Part shown: piece by piece, positions 24,375-35,200 of the stretch | Layout of the letters: the number at the start of each line of letters is the position of its first letter | How positions within the stretch are numbered: the stretch's first letter is position 1 | Source of the DNA: Diploscapter coronatus | Taxonomy: Eukaryota; Nematoda; Chromadorea; Rhabditida; Rhabditidae | Assembly (NCBI GenBank): GCA_964036155.1 | Contig: OZ038422.1 | Span: 39,703,201-39,767,200 of the forward strand | Direction of reading: 5' to 3' | DNA length: 64,000 nt | Notes under the pieces: generated by a model | The model's database searches: none | What the model saw: only the letters and a program-made list of their open reading frames with translations | What the model was told of the DNA's origin: nothing | Made by a program: the position numbers and the translations under genes

Positions 24375-24451
24375 TGCTAGGCGATTTTACATGTAAGCAG
24401 GGCTGTGAATGTTTTGGCATCGATGTCAAGCGTGTAAAAAATCGCATAGCA
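24375..24451. repeat. Hairpin just downstream of pad-1
   Basis: TGCTAGGCGATTTTACATG at the left pairs with the reverse complement of GTGTAAAAAATCGCATAGCA at the right, with partial extension outwards (CAATG / CATTG). The loop contains CAGGGCTGTGAATG, resembling the hAT-type end seen at 30989. Confidence 0.6.
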
Positions 24452-25682
24452 TGACATTGGCAGCGTCAAAAGTAAAAGCGACTTTTTATTTATTCTTTAA
24501 AAGGTTAGAAATGCAGAGAAGAAATCTTTAAAAAGAATTTCCTCGGCATACTAGCCCTTGTTGATTTTCTGTTCATCAATCCTTTACTTTTTCCTGGTTC
24601 TTTTATCATTTTCTTGTTGTATTCCAAAATTAATACCGTTTAGTTTTATCGAATTGGTCTTTTTATCATCATCATATCTGTGATAAGGGATAGATTTATG
24701 TGAGAGTAGAGAATTTTATTTATTTATTTCTTAAATTCATGGATTAGTTTTACCTTTTTGTTTTATGCGAGAATTTTTTCTTCTCATCAAAGTTCCTCCC
24801 CCATTCACCGAACGTGTCCCTCTCTCTTACTCATTCTTCAATTTGAATGCCGGCAGGCTAAATTGCCGTTTTCTTGATTCATTCCTAGATTTTTGTCTGG
24901 TTAAGATTTGCTGAGCTTTTACCCGGCAAAATTTCACGTCATCAGACCTGCGAATTTTCAAATCCTTGAGTGTCCGCATGAACGAGATAGCATATCTTAT
25001 CGAAGGAGAAAAGATGATGTATTCTTTTCTTCTTTCAAAAAGACATTCTATTTAGTTCATGCAGGTACTCCCTGGTTTGAAAATTTGCAAGTCTTCTCAT
25101 TCTAGTTTCTGGTCCTACTTTCGTGTGTATTCCATTTTCCCAGATACACGGCTTTATTATCCGTATTTTTAACTTATTGTTTCTTGTATTTTTGCATTCA
25201 AGCTCAAGAATTGTACAAATCTCGAAAATCCTAAACTCTGTCTCGAGCCTGAACTTGCAATGGATAATTTCCTGTCTCTCGAATCGTCGTTTTACGGGTA
25301 ACTCGTTCTCTTTTAGTGTTTTTGGATAGATTCCCCACTCACTCATTTTTCGTCTAAAACAAATCATTGAACAGAACATTATTCAGTCCCCGTGTGAGCA
25401 TGATCAGACTAGGTCAATTTACAATAAAAGTGTTATAAATTTGATTTTTTCAATTTTCCTTTATTTTCACCGTGTTGCACTCGCACATTTCAGCTATTTG
25501 CTTATTTTTTATTTTGAGATAAAACGTTCAAAATATCAATCGTATAAGTTACAGTATGGTCGAATTGTGGTTATAATCAAAGCACTCACGTAACCCGTCA
25601 CGACACAGCTTTCACAAGGAGGATTTACAGAGCTCGGATAAAATAAATTAGGTCAGCGAATTTTCTTCCTTTCGATTTTGGT
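24452..25682. other. Intergenic region between convergent pad-1 and ATG4
   Basis: No coding exon was found. It contains the foldback element at 24945-25093 and otherwise AT-rich sequence. Confidence 0.6.
24945..25093. repeat. Foldback element, family A copy 2
   Basis: Arms of ~52 bp: GACCTGCGAATTTTCAAATC.. and, reverse-complemented, GACTTGCAAATTTTCAAACC.., continuing with GCATGAAC(G/T)A(G/A)ATAG in both. The same sequence family occurs at 7181-7343. Confidence 0.75.
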
Positions 25683-27952
25683 TTACGACTCCAAAACCTC
25701 GAAATCATCGTCCTGACTGAAATTCGGGTCGCCCATATCATGGAACTCTGAAAATTTGAAATGCTATGAGAATCGTCTTTGGGAGGATCATAGAAACGAA
25801 TTTGAGTTGAATAATTCATGCAGGTTTTCATACATTAGCCGCTTTTCTACCCAAAATATAAGAAATTTCGAAGAGACTAATTCAATTGAAATTTTCCCCT
25901 TACCATTCATTTCAATCTTGGTCTTGACTCCAAAATACGGCTCGAAAGGCGGCCATCCCTTGGGACGCTGATCCAGTAGCTCAAACAGGGGCGGTTTTGA
26001 GGCCGTCAGCACATTCTGCAAAATTTTTGTTGATTTTAATTTTTCATGTTTTTTGTGTCGATTTATCTCATATTCTTCGTTCTTTGTTTCCATTTTTACC
26101 TCTTTGAGTTCTTTCGTCGTTCTTTCGAACACCTCTTCAGACTCGCAGAACAGACACAGAGCGAGCGAGGGATCGACCTAGAATTCAAATTGAAAAGATA
26201 TTGTAAGTTGGAATTCAAACCTCTTCATAATCCATGTAGAGCAACAGGTCGCAGTGATAGGAGCTGTCGTCGAGAGGAGTCGCCACCTCCCCATCTGGAG
26301 TGATCAAAGAGGGCTGGGGCTCCTAAAATTGGCTTTTTTCAATTTTTCTTCTTCGAGTTCAAATTTTTCGACCTCCAAATGGTCGAATCCATCGTCGTAC
26401 CCATCCACAGGTCTTCTCTGTCCGGTGATCGAAGGCCGGCAGTAATGCGGATCGAGATAAATCAGCTTTAATTCCAAAGTTTCATTTAAAAACGAGAACA
26501 AATTAACCTTCTCCCCGCTGATGCCAACGAAATACAACGCTCTGTTAGGGCGACCTCCAATGATTCCGACGCACGTTTCGAGTTTGAAGAATTTCTGGAA
26601 ATTTCGAGTACTTTTGGAAATCTATGAAAATAAACGAAATAAATACCTGAACAGCAGGCAGATAGACTTTGTTGATAGTGGTCAGACCAAGACGCAGAGG
26701 AATGATCAGGAGCAAGGGTCTCCAACTGCCAGAAGCAGAAGCTTCTTCAGCATCGGGAGTTTCAGCATTCATCGAGTTCACGTGAGATTCGTCCAGACTC
26801 GAATTTTCTGCAAGAGAAAAACGTAAATTTCTTATGAACTTTCCTTGAAAAGCGGATAATTCTTTACAGGAAATGTGAGATGGATAAGATTTCAGTGGTC
26901 TTCAAAAGGTAATAATGTTCATACCCAGAATAAGTTTGACAGCATCAGAAGGCGGCGACACCGTTGCCATCATCCGCACATCGGAATCGATGACAATGTT
27001 GTCCATGGCCACGTGCACTGCGATGTTCGACCAGCTGTCGAAAACGGCCAACTTCTTGAGCACCTGCGCTGCTGTGTTCGGGCCGAACCATTCGCCGACT
27101 GCCTTTCCTTCGGACACTCCCATTTGGGCTAAAACCTTTTTCTTCCAGAGTTTCTATGAAAATTTTTGGAGAAACAAAAAGCTCCTTAGATTTCTTCTAT
27201 CCATTTCCCCCAAATTTATCCTCCATGAAAAGTTTTCAAGAAAAAAGATAATCTTTGATCGTTCTTTCCAAAGTTAAAACAAAATTCTTACCGATTTGAT
27301 GAATGGAGTAGAGAGCGGATTTCTCATCCAGGAACATTCGCAGAATCTTCTCATAGTCCCCTTCAGGCTGAGTGTCGCGTTTCCATTTGTAGTCCTGGAT
27401 TTTTTCATTTTCGGAAAAATATCTTTAAAAAAATCCAACCCTCCCGATGTGTCTGCGAAGAAGCGTCTCCCCCAGCACCATCTGTGCGCATCTCAACATG
27501 CAGCCCCAGCCTTGATCGCTCTCAGGTCCAGTGCCACCTGATTTTTTGTTCTAGATTTTTGAAAATCAAGGGTTTTACCGATAGCAGGAAAGTTCTTTCT
27601 GTAAGTGAACCACAACCTCGACGTCACGTAGTTTCGAATCGTGTTCGGGCCTGAATTTCAGGAATGTCAACAAAATATGATGGAAGTTTTGAAATTTATG
27701 CAGTTTCCATCCATTCATCATGAAAATTCACTCAATTTGGAGAAGACGATGGATTGTTGGTGAGATGAAAAACTGCATGCATTTTCTGAAACATCATGTT
27801 TTACCGTTTTGCTTGGTGATTTCCTTGCCGAGAATGTAGACATCGTTGCCCTCGAGCAGAGTTTTCTCCCTCGTCTCCCAGTACGACGGCTCGAAAGTGA
27901 TGCAGGATTCAAGCATGTCCAAAGCAGGCTGGATGAATCCGTCCAAATCCAT
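25683..27952 (-). CDS. atg4: ATG4 cysteine protease (autophagy)
   Basis: ATG4 cleaves the C-terminus of ATG8/LC3 and later removes its lipid. Twelve minus-strand exons join in phase to about 410 aa. Visible family blocks are ILGKE, SRLWFTYRKNFPAIGGTG, the catalytic-Cys motif DQGWGCMLRCAQM, YSIHQIAQMGVSEGKAVGEW, FGPNTAAQVLKKLAVFD, IPLRLGLTTIN, the Asp/His motif LIYLDPHYCRPS, and the C-terminal DPSLALCLFCESEEVF. The last residues, SQDDDFEVLES, match the acidic LIR-like tail of ATG4B (F-E-V-L core). The start is set at ATG 27952 because a TTTCTAG acceptor at ~27985 just upstream looks like a trans-splice site; an upstream exon is not excluded. It is convergent with pad-1 and divergent from the CCDC86-like gene 219 bp away. 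Confidence 0.94.
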
Positions 27953-28170
27953 CAGTCCAAGTTCCAGATCTGAACTTAGAATACCTAGAAATGATCGGAA
28001 AATTGATCAACGAAGAAAAATAGTGAATTTTGAAGTATGAGGCATGTGATAATTGAGCGACTGGCCCTGTGCTTATCCTCATTTTTCGGACATTGTCGTT
28101 TGATTCAATTTTCTAGGTTTATTTTAATTTTTGTCGATTTTTAAAATTCTCTTAATTTTTGGGTTGGAAA
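27953..28170. promoter_or_regulatory. Putative bidirectional promoter (ATG4 / CCDC86)
   Basis: Only 218 bp separate the start codons of two divergent genes, so both promoters must share or overlap this interval unless one start lies further off. No specific factor site was identified. Confidence 0.5.
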
Positions 28171-28911
28171 ATGACATCAGCCGATCCGGAAAGCAGAACG
28201 AACAAAGGGCCGACGATTCCAACCGAGAAAATCAGCAAAATCACGCAGGGCAAGAGGAAATCGGGCAGAGTTTGGAAGGAGTCGAAGAAGAAAAACGAGT
28301 AGTTTTTATTTCATCTTCCTGATTATTTTAAATTTGAAACATTTCAGCCTGAACCACAAAATGAAGACTCTGAAGTCGTCCTGGCAGAAGAAAATGGGAA
28401 AGAAGGCGAAAGAGCAACAGACAAAACTCCTGCAGCAGGAGATCAGGGACAATCGAGAGAGGGAGAAACAAGTAGGTTTAGCAAGAAACAAATATCTTTT
28501 AATTGGAAAGAATTCCATTGTGTTCACCAAAAGCACTGATTCATGGAAGGCTGCCTTCAGTCTTCACCTCTTTCGAGAATTTTTTTTTTCCATTCTCTGG
28601 TTTTGTTAAGTTCATGCATGTTTTGTATATTTTGCTTTCATTCGAGACAACTGATCAATTCCACTAGAATCATGAATGATATTTGAAAATTGCCAAAAGT
28701 GCTATTCAGGAGAAAATCGAGCGAAGAAAGGAGCAGGAGCAGAGGCGTCTCGAGAACGAACGAAAGGCAGAAGTCGTGCAGGTAGAAACACTTTTAATTT
28801 TATTCTTAGTTATCTTCTGTTATTTTTCAATTTCAGGTGATCAAAAACGCTTCAAAATTGAAGAAGACGAAAAAGCGCCAGCTGCGAAAGCTCGAAAAAC
28901 GGGATGTCTGA
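28171..28911 (+). CDS. CCDC86: CCDC86 / Cgr1-type nucleolar protein
   Basis: Members of this family act in 60S ribosome biogenesis in the nucleolus. Four exons (28171-28298, 28348-28471, 28710-28781, 28837-28911) give a ~132-aa, extremely basic protein. Typical signatures are GKRKSGRVWKESKKK (the family's P-x-SGR-x-W-K element), then SSWQKKMGKKAKEQQ, a charged helix REREKQEKIERRKEQEQRRL, and the Lys/Arg-rich tail KKTKKRQLRKLEKRDV. All junctions are in phase. The protein is short but complete for the Cgr1 core. AATAAA follows at 28983. Confidence 0.9.
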
Positions 28912-28982
28912 TCGTTATCTTATCAGGAGATCGATCAGATTTGTTATCATTTTCTTGTTTTCTTGTTATTCGAAAAGTTATC

Positions 28983-28988
28983 AATAAA
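28983..28988 (+). terminator. Poly(A) signal of the CCDC86-like gene
   Basis: AATAAA lies 72 nt after the stop codon. Confidence 0.55.
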
Positions 28989-29097
28989 ATTATCTAATTT
29001 TGCGTTTTGTACCATCCGATTAACAAAAATGTTATCAAACATTTATCATATCTTGTCACTATCGAAATCACATTTTATCAGCAGCAATCAAATTTTC

Positions 29098-29264
29098 GTA
29101 ATTTCAGTTAGTTTGAAAAATTCCGACACATAGAGGGACCATTTCGACTTGTTCCTGTATCTCCTGCAATCCACAGCAACCGGTTCTTGTTCTGTTCCGA
29201 GATCGCAATCTGGATTTCTGCCTGTCTCTTCAGCGTTGGTCTTCGAATCGTGGAATTCGCTCAT
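29098..29264 (-). CDS. Small ORF on the opposite strand between CCDC86 and BPNT2 (55 aa)
   Basis: A minus-strand ATG ORF begins MSEFHDSKTNAEETGRNPDC and contains VDCRRYRNKSKWSLYVSEFF before a TGA. It has coding-like composition and would be divergent from the BPNT2 gene. There is no recognised family. It may be one exon of a larger gene, or 5' sequence of BPNT2 read backwards. Confidence 0.3.
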
Positions 29265-29338
29265 TAATCCGGTCAGATTTCGCTTTTATTCATTTTCTCC
29301 TAAATTCAATTGACTCGCTTGAAACGAACCACTTTCAA

Positions 29339-31508
29339 GCTAATCAAACTGGCTTCCCCTTCGTCGAATCAAGAAACCCAACCTCTTTCTGTAGAAACAT
29401 CAGAACCGCCTCTGACCTCGAACAACTACCACGAATTCAAAAAATTCGAACATCTAATACCTGACGACTTTTCCGGATCCGAATCGGAAATCGATTTGAG
29501 TATCCCCACTGATCGCCAGAAACCTAAAAATAATCGACTCGAAAATCTGATGGTTTATTTGGAAGGAAAAGACGAAGAAAGGCAGAGTATTTTGGGAAGC
29601 ATAAAAGCTGTTGGGCCTAAAGTTTATGAATATTTGGTAAAACTCGAAGAGACTCGATTTTTTAATTTTGGATTTTCAGGAAAATCCCTCTCGTTCAGCC
29701 ATGCAGGTTCGTCTGCAGGCGAAGAACACTTTCACTCTGCTGATGGTTATCGGCTTCATTTATCTCGCATATTTGATATTCTTCCAGGTTGGTGGCAAAA
29801 AAGCGATAAAAGCCAAAAAAGATCGGCAAATATATTTTAAAAATAGGAAAAAATCGAGGAGAAAAATTTCAGGCAGGAGATGGATTTCCAGAAATCGATA
29901 TTAACTTGAGAGACATCGCCAGTTATGCAGTCCTTGCAGTGGAAATGGGAGGCAGAGCCGTGAAAAAGATTCATGAAGAAAGTGGTAGGAGGATAAAATT
30001 ATGCTGATTTTTGAAATAATAATAATTTGCTCAGGTCTGCATATTTCCAAGAAAGGCCTGACAGATGAAGGCAAAGATGAACTGTTAACAAAGGCAGATT
30101 TAATCTCAAATTACCTCATTCTTGATGTTCTGCAGAGATTTCCTAAGTTGAAGGTAGATTTAAAAATATGAATTTTCAAAATTAAATTAAATCTCTAGAT
30201 TGTGTCCGAAGAAAAGGATTCGAAAGTGACAGAACAAGAAGCGAACAGATATCGGGACGATCAATATTCCATTTGGCTCAGTGTCAAGTAGGCAAAATGT
30301 TGAAATTTTTGGAAGTCGTTGATTTTTCAGAGACATTCTGGACAAAATGCCAGAAAGGCGTCTGCAGCTTTCAGATGTTCAAGTCTATGTCGACCCTCTT
30401 GATGCTACGCAGGAATACACAGGTTTCGAAATCTTTTGGAAAAAACATGGAATTTTCGGAATTCAGAAAATCTCACTCAATATGTGACTGTCATGACTTG
30501 CGTGACTCATGGAGATGAGCCGATTTTTGGAGCAATCTACAGACCGTTCTTTGACGAAACAAGTAAGCTTTGAATGTAATATTTCAAGTTATGCAAAAAG
30601 ATGTAAATGACTTTTCTAAAACAATTTTCGAGCTTTCTTTGAAAGAATTGACCCTTTCGTTTATTCTTCCAGTCTTCGGCATAAATGGTTGGGGAGTGAT
30701 GTCTTCAAGCGGCAGCAAACTGACTCCAGTCGATTTGGACAAAACCATCAAAACGGTTGTTGTTTCGAGGTTGTTTCTGGTGAAATTCGAATAAAATGAA
30801 CATGGGAATTTGCAGATCCCACGCCGGCAAGGTTGAGTCGTTCGCGAAGAATGCATTCGGCCAGGAAACACAAGTCGAGCCGGCTGGCGGAAGTGGGTAC
30901 AAAACGCTGAGACTCGTCAATGGAACTGCAGGTTGGAGTATTGAGATTCTTGATTTATTTATCCAATTTTGGCTCTTGTAGTTATCATCACGGCTGTGTG
31001 GAAATTTCCGGATGATAATCTCTTTTTCTCGCTCGCCTAATTTGCGTTTTTAAAACGGATCGGAACGGAAGTTAGGCGAGCGAGAAAGGAAAGAAATAGA
31101 GAGAGAGAGAGAGCTCGCGGAGTAGAGAAAGAGAGATACTCTCACTCGGGGATTTCCGCACAGCCCTGATTATCATCCTCTTTTTCTTCATCTATATCTC
31201 ATAAAAGAATAGTATCTATAAAAAAAACAATTTTTTCAATTTTTTTAAAGCAAATTGTACACTTTAAGAAAGATAAAAACTCTTCAGAAGTCTACGTTCA
31301 CACGACCGCAATCAAGAAGTGGGACACTTGTGCTGGCGATGCGATTCTCCGAGCGATGGGCGGATCGATGCTCGATTTGGAGGGAAATCCACTCAAATAC
31401 GGGCAAAATGAGCCTGTCTTGAATCAGAAAGGCCTGTTAGCCTCTGTTAGAACTCCCTACACTTACTTCAAAAAGGTTCAACCTTTCGTCAAGGATTCGA
31501 AGCTTTGA
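29339..31508 (+). CDS. BPNT2: Golgi-resident PAP 3'-phosphatase (BPNT2/IMPAD1 family)
   Basis: The enzyme hydrolyses 3'-phosphoadenosine 5'-phosphate left by sulfotransferases in the Golgi lumen. Ten exons run from 29339-29636 to 31288-31508. After a ~100-aa Ser/Glu-rich cytosolic stretch comes one membrane anchor (TFTLLMVIGFIYLAYLIFFQ), then the phosphatase domain: IDINLRDIASYAVLAVEMGG, VSEEK (metal-binding Glu), the Li-sensitive phosphatase motif DPLDATQEYT, VVVSRSHAG, PAGGSGYK and WDTCAGDAILRAMGG. This type II topology and motif order match human BPNT2. The first exon has no in-frame ATG at its start; translation could begin at ATG ~29550 or 29701, or in an unfound upstream exon. An intron contains a hAT-like MITE. 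Confidence 0.92.
30989..31168. mobile_element. hAT-like MITE with 8-bp target duplication (BPNT2 intron)
   Basis: 180 bp. Inverted termini are CACGGCTGTGTGGAAATTTC and, reverse-complemented, CAGGGCTGTGCGGAAATCCC. An inner palindrome pairs CTCGCTCGCCTAA with TTAGGCGAGCGAG. Flanks are GTTATCAT and ATTATCAT (7/8). CAGGG ends plus an 8-bp duplication fit hAT. It contains a GA-rich run and no ORF. Confidence 0.85.
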
Positions 31509-32258
31509 TTTTTGCTGTAAATTGCTATTTCAGTGTTTTGAGCTGTCTGGCGTCATTTTTTTTTTTTGAAAAAAACTTATAAATTTTCTAGCTATGCATT
31601 ATTTTGGAAATATTTCTTCACAGCAAAATTCTTTGAAATATCTCCGACAATATAAACGGAGACAATTTTCAAAAGATTTAATGTAAAGTTAGGAAAAAAA
31701 ATCGATTTTTGAGTCAGTTTTTTAGAGAGTCTCATCGAGCAAGACAGAGCAAAGCACTGTATTTGTAAGTTAGTTGAATAGCTTTACACAACTCGACTTA
31801 TTTATTTTTGTCGTTCAATAGATTTTTGAAATCAAAAGTGTGAAGAGAAAATTTGCCTAATTTAAAGAATTTTTTGAATGACCCAAGACTTTTTCTCCTG
31901 CATTTTGACATTTACTTAGCCAGGCCAGTTTTAGACGCAATGTACTTCACATTTCAACGGGGATTTTTGTTGTGCTCCCTCTTATGAGAGGTTTTTTGTA
32001 TTCCGTTTACCTCAACCGGGATTGTATTTTTAAGATAATTATTGACTTTTACTTGCATGTGCAATTTCTGTGTCATTTCGTCGATTGTACTTCATAATTG
32101 AAACAAATTGCATAACTTAAAATACTCATAAATATTGATTTTTTCAAAATTTTTGTTGGATATTTCTTATAATTTGCTCCGTTTTGAAACGGTAGAATAT
32201 GTTCATTTACTGAATTTCTGTTCAAATTAAATTTTTAAAGAGTCCCGAATCTAGAAAG
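31509..32258. other. Intergenic region BPNT2-LAS1
   Basis: AT-rich; no exon, clear poly(A) hexamer or RNA gene was recognised. It is larger than a typical nematode operon spacer. Confidence 0.5.
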
Positions 32259-35200
32259 ATGGGGCAAAGTGAGAATGGCGGTGAACTATTGGGCGATACT
32301 GTCATGGAGGTGCCTTTCACTATGTAAGTGTAAATGTGAGATTGTAAAAAATATATTTTTAGTCTGGTTGATAATAAAAGGGGAAAATGAGTTATGATTT
32401 TTCAGGTTGGAATGGAACATAGCCAGGGAGAAGTTCATGTCGGACAACCCAAAGGACATGCAATTCCTGCTCGACATGTTCGTTATTTGGAAAACAAGGT
32501 AGAAAAAATTCATTTATTCAAAAATGATTTCAAATTGAAATCTCATGTAAAAACTTGCAGAGTTTCGCATTGTCTGCAACTTGATTAAATCGGCATAAAC
32601 TTCGCACAAATTGAAAAGAAACAATTCCAGAATGACACTCCGAGTGCCGATCGCGATAGCCTGTTCAGAAGTGATTCTGCGAGCCGCATTACACGACGCT
32701 CGCATTCGAGTGGAAATGGACAGGGTGAACAGAGACGCAGGAGACGGACAGAGTCTGGCATGTGTCGATCAGTGCGGTGCAAATTCGAGTGGCAGTCCAA
32801 TGGGGGAATTGGCCTATGTCATCGACAACTTCGAGGAGACCAAATGCCTCTTCGGACATGCCATCATTCGGTTAGTCAGGTTACAATTTATGAAAGAAGT
32901 GGAAATTTGAAAAGACATGATTTTTAAAGCTTGGAGAATTCTTTCACCCTGTTGATAGATCATGCCATTTTCAATCAATTAAAAAAGTATGATATTTACA
33001 ACAAAAAATGACCTGTTTTGATTGATGACTTGAGATAATGCGAAGAAAAATCGATACAAAAATAATTAGTCCAAGTGAAACAGAATAAGGAGCAATTCTG
33101 AAAAGACAAGACTTCTCAACAACTGAACTTTTCTCTTCGTAGACAGTCTTTTCTCTGCCTATTCAACAGTTTCTCTGAGTCTTGTCATTTTCGAAACGCT
33201 GGATAAAGATATTGCTGAATTTCAACAAAACTGGACACAAACTGTTGCAATGATGATTAGAGAGCAGCTCGCCCCGACAAAGACTAAAATGGCAATGAGG
33301 AGGGCGAACTGGGTGAAATGGCCGGGAGGAGGTGGGGCTGAGGACGGCTCCAGGCCTGCGTCTATTAGTTGCTAAATTTACATTTTTGAAAATTGCAAAA
33401 AAAAATCGATACTTTGAAAATGCACCCTTTAATTTTTGGGTAGATATTTTCGAAATTTTCCTTTTAATTCACCTGATCCCCATTACAAAACGAGGTGTCG
33501 CAAACGCATCGGCTAGTCCATTTACTCCCGAAAGCGCTCTGCTGACAGCTTGTTTCCTCGATATCGTCACCACAAGATTTGTGAATAGTGCGGCGAGCTT
33601 AAAACTTGCACAATTAACTTTTTAATTGGGCAATTATCTAAGCTCTTACGGGGAATATCAGTAGACCAAGGATCAATCAGCGTATTTGTAACATCTTTGT
33701 TGGAGGTCTCCATTTTTATGCAAACAACCCCCTCACATTCCCCTTCGTTACAAGTCCCTTGATCTGAGTGGCAATCGTAGCATGTGATACAGGCGCCTAA
33801 ACTCGAGACAATTTTGCATCCTGGAGACTTGGCTTAGAAAAATTGGTTTATGCGGTCGGACAAAGTTGATTTGCATATGATTTAGGAGCAATTTTGGAAC
33901 TCGCTATTCTTCTGCGCAAATATAGTCGCAGTCAGAGGCGAAAATAATAGGAGTTTCGAGAAATAGAAACAAAGATGGCTAATAACATTCAAAAAATAAT
34001 AAGGAAAAAAACTGGAACGCGCTTACCTTTGATAATTAGAAACCCTAGAAATAGTGCGGCATAATGGAGAACGGAAAATTGCAGCGGACTCAAATAACCG
34101 CTTAGCAGCATTTAGGAATTAATCTTCAGGTCTTTAGGTCGTTGTTATAATTAATTCTCGGCAACTAGAAGACTGACTTCATAGGGGATTACTCATTTAG
34201 GAGTTGAATAGCAGGAGATAAGAGGATCATTGAAACCTGAAAATCATCGGAACATTTTATAATAGTCATTTTTCGGATCTGAGAATAGTTTTTGTGTTCG
34301 TGATTTATTATGGGCAGATGAGGTTGAAATTGAGCAGTTGCTATGAAATGTGAATGGAGTGGTTGAGAGGCATTTTCTTGCAACGTAATTTATTGGAGGG
34401 TGAAAAAAGGAATTCCTGGAAAATTCGCGCAGATCATACATTATGAATTTTGCAATTTCAATCATTTTCTTAACTTTATCATTATTCTATCTTCAGACTT
34501 CATGAACTTTCGTTATTGAAAAAGTGAAGATATTGAAAAAAAAATCCTGCAATAAACCGCGCGATTAGAAAACGACTAATTTGGCGAATTTTCATTGATA
34601 CAAGGAAAATAATCGAAGTATGGAAAGACGTGGATAAATGAATGGGAAATAGCTCTACTTGGCTAAACACTGCACTTGCCCAGGTCGACATTCAACAGCT
34701 TCTGAGAAGCGTCCTTCTGTCCTTGCGAGGCTTTGCTTTATTCAAAAGCTCTTCCTTCCTTTCTGCGCCTCTCACTCTGACTTTCCCATCCCCAAAATAG
34801 TGGACAATCAGAGATGCAGAGCCGCTGACAGGAAGAGGTAAGTTAGCATTCCTAAAGAGCTTCGATTCAACAAGCCGCACACGCTTTATTATCGCCGAAA
34901 CGTCAAAACGGCATTTTAATAAAATCCTACGGCTATCTCCAGACATGTAATAGAGAAAAGAGCAAAACGATGAGTTGTGGGAAAAGTCCAAATTTCATAC
35001 TTGTATAGGTGCTTCTTTCGATGTTGTTCGAGAATTTCAGCACGACGATTGAATTTTATGACCAAGTTAAATTGGCAGCCTTCATTAGACAACACAAATT
35101 AAGCCCATCCCAACTCGTCATTCCGAATTTAGGTATTCCTGCAAATTCGTAGGGTAAATTAGTGTAACCTGAAAATTTCATAATTTCGCGCGATTTATTA

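Noticed and set aside
24908..25379. ORFs of 65-114 codons on both strands between pad-1 and ATG4
   Set aside because: They run through the inverted-repeat element and AT-rich spacer, with no start or splice support.
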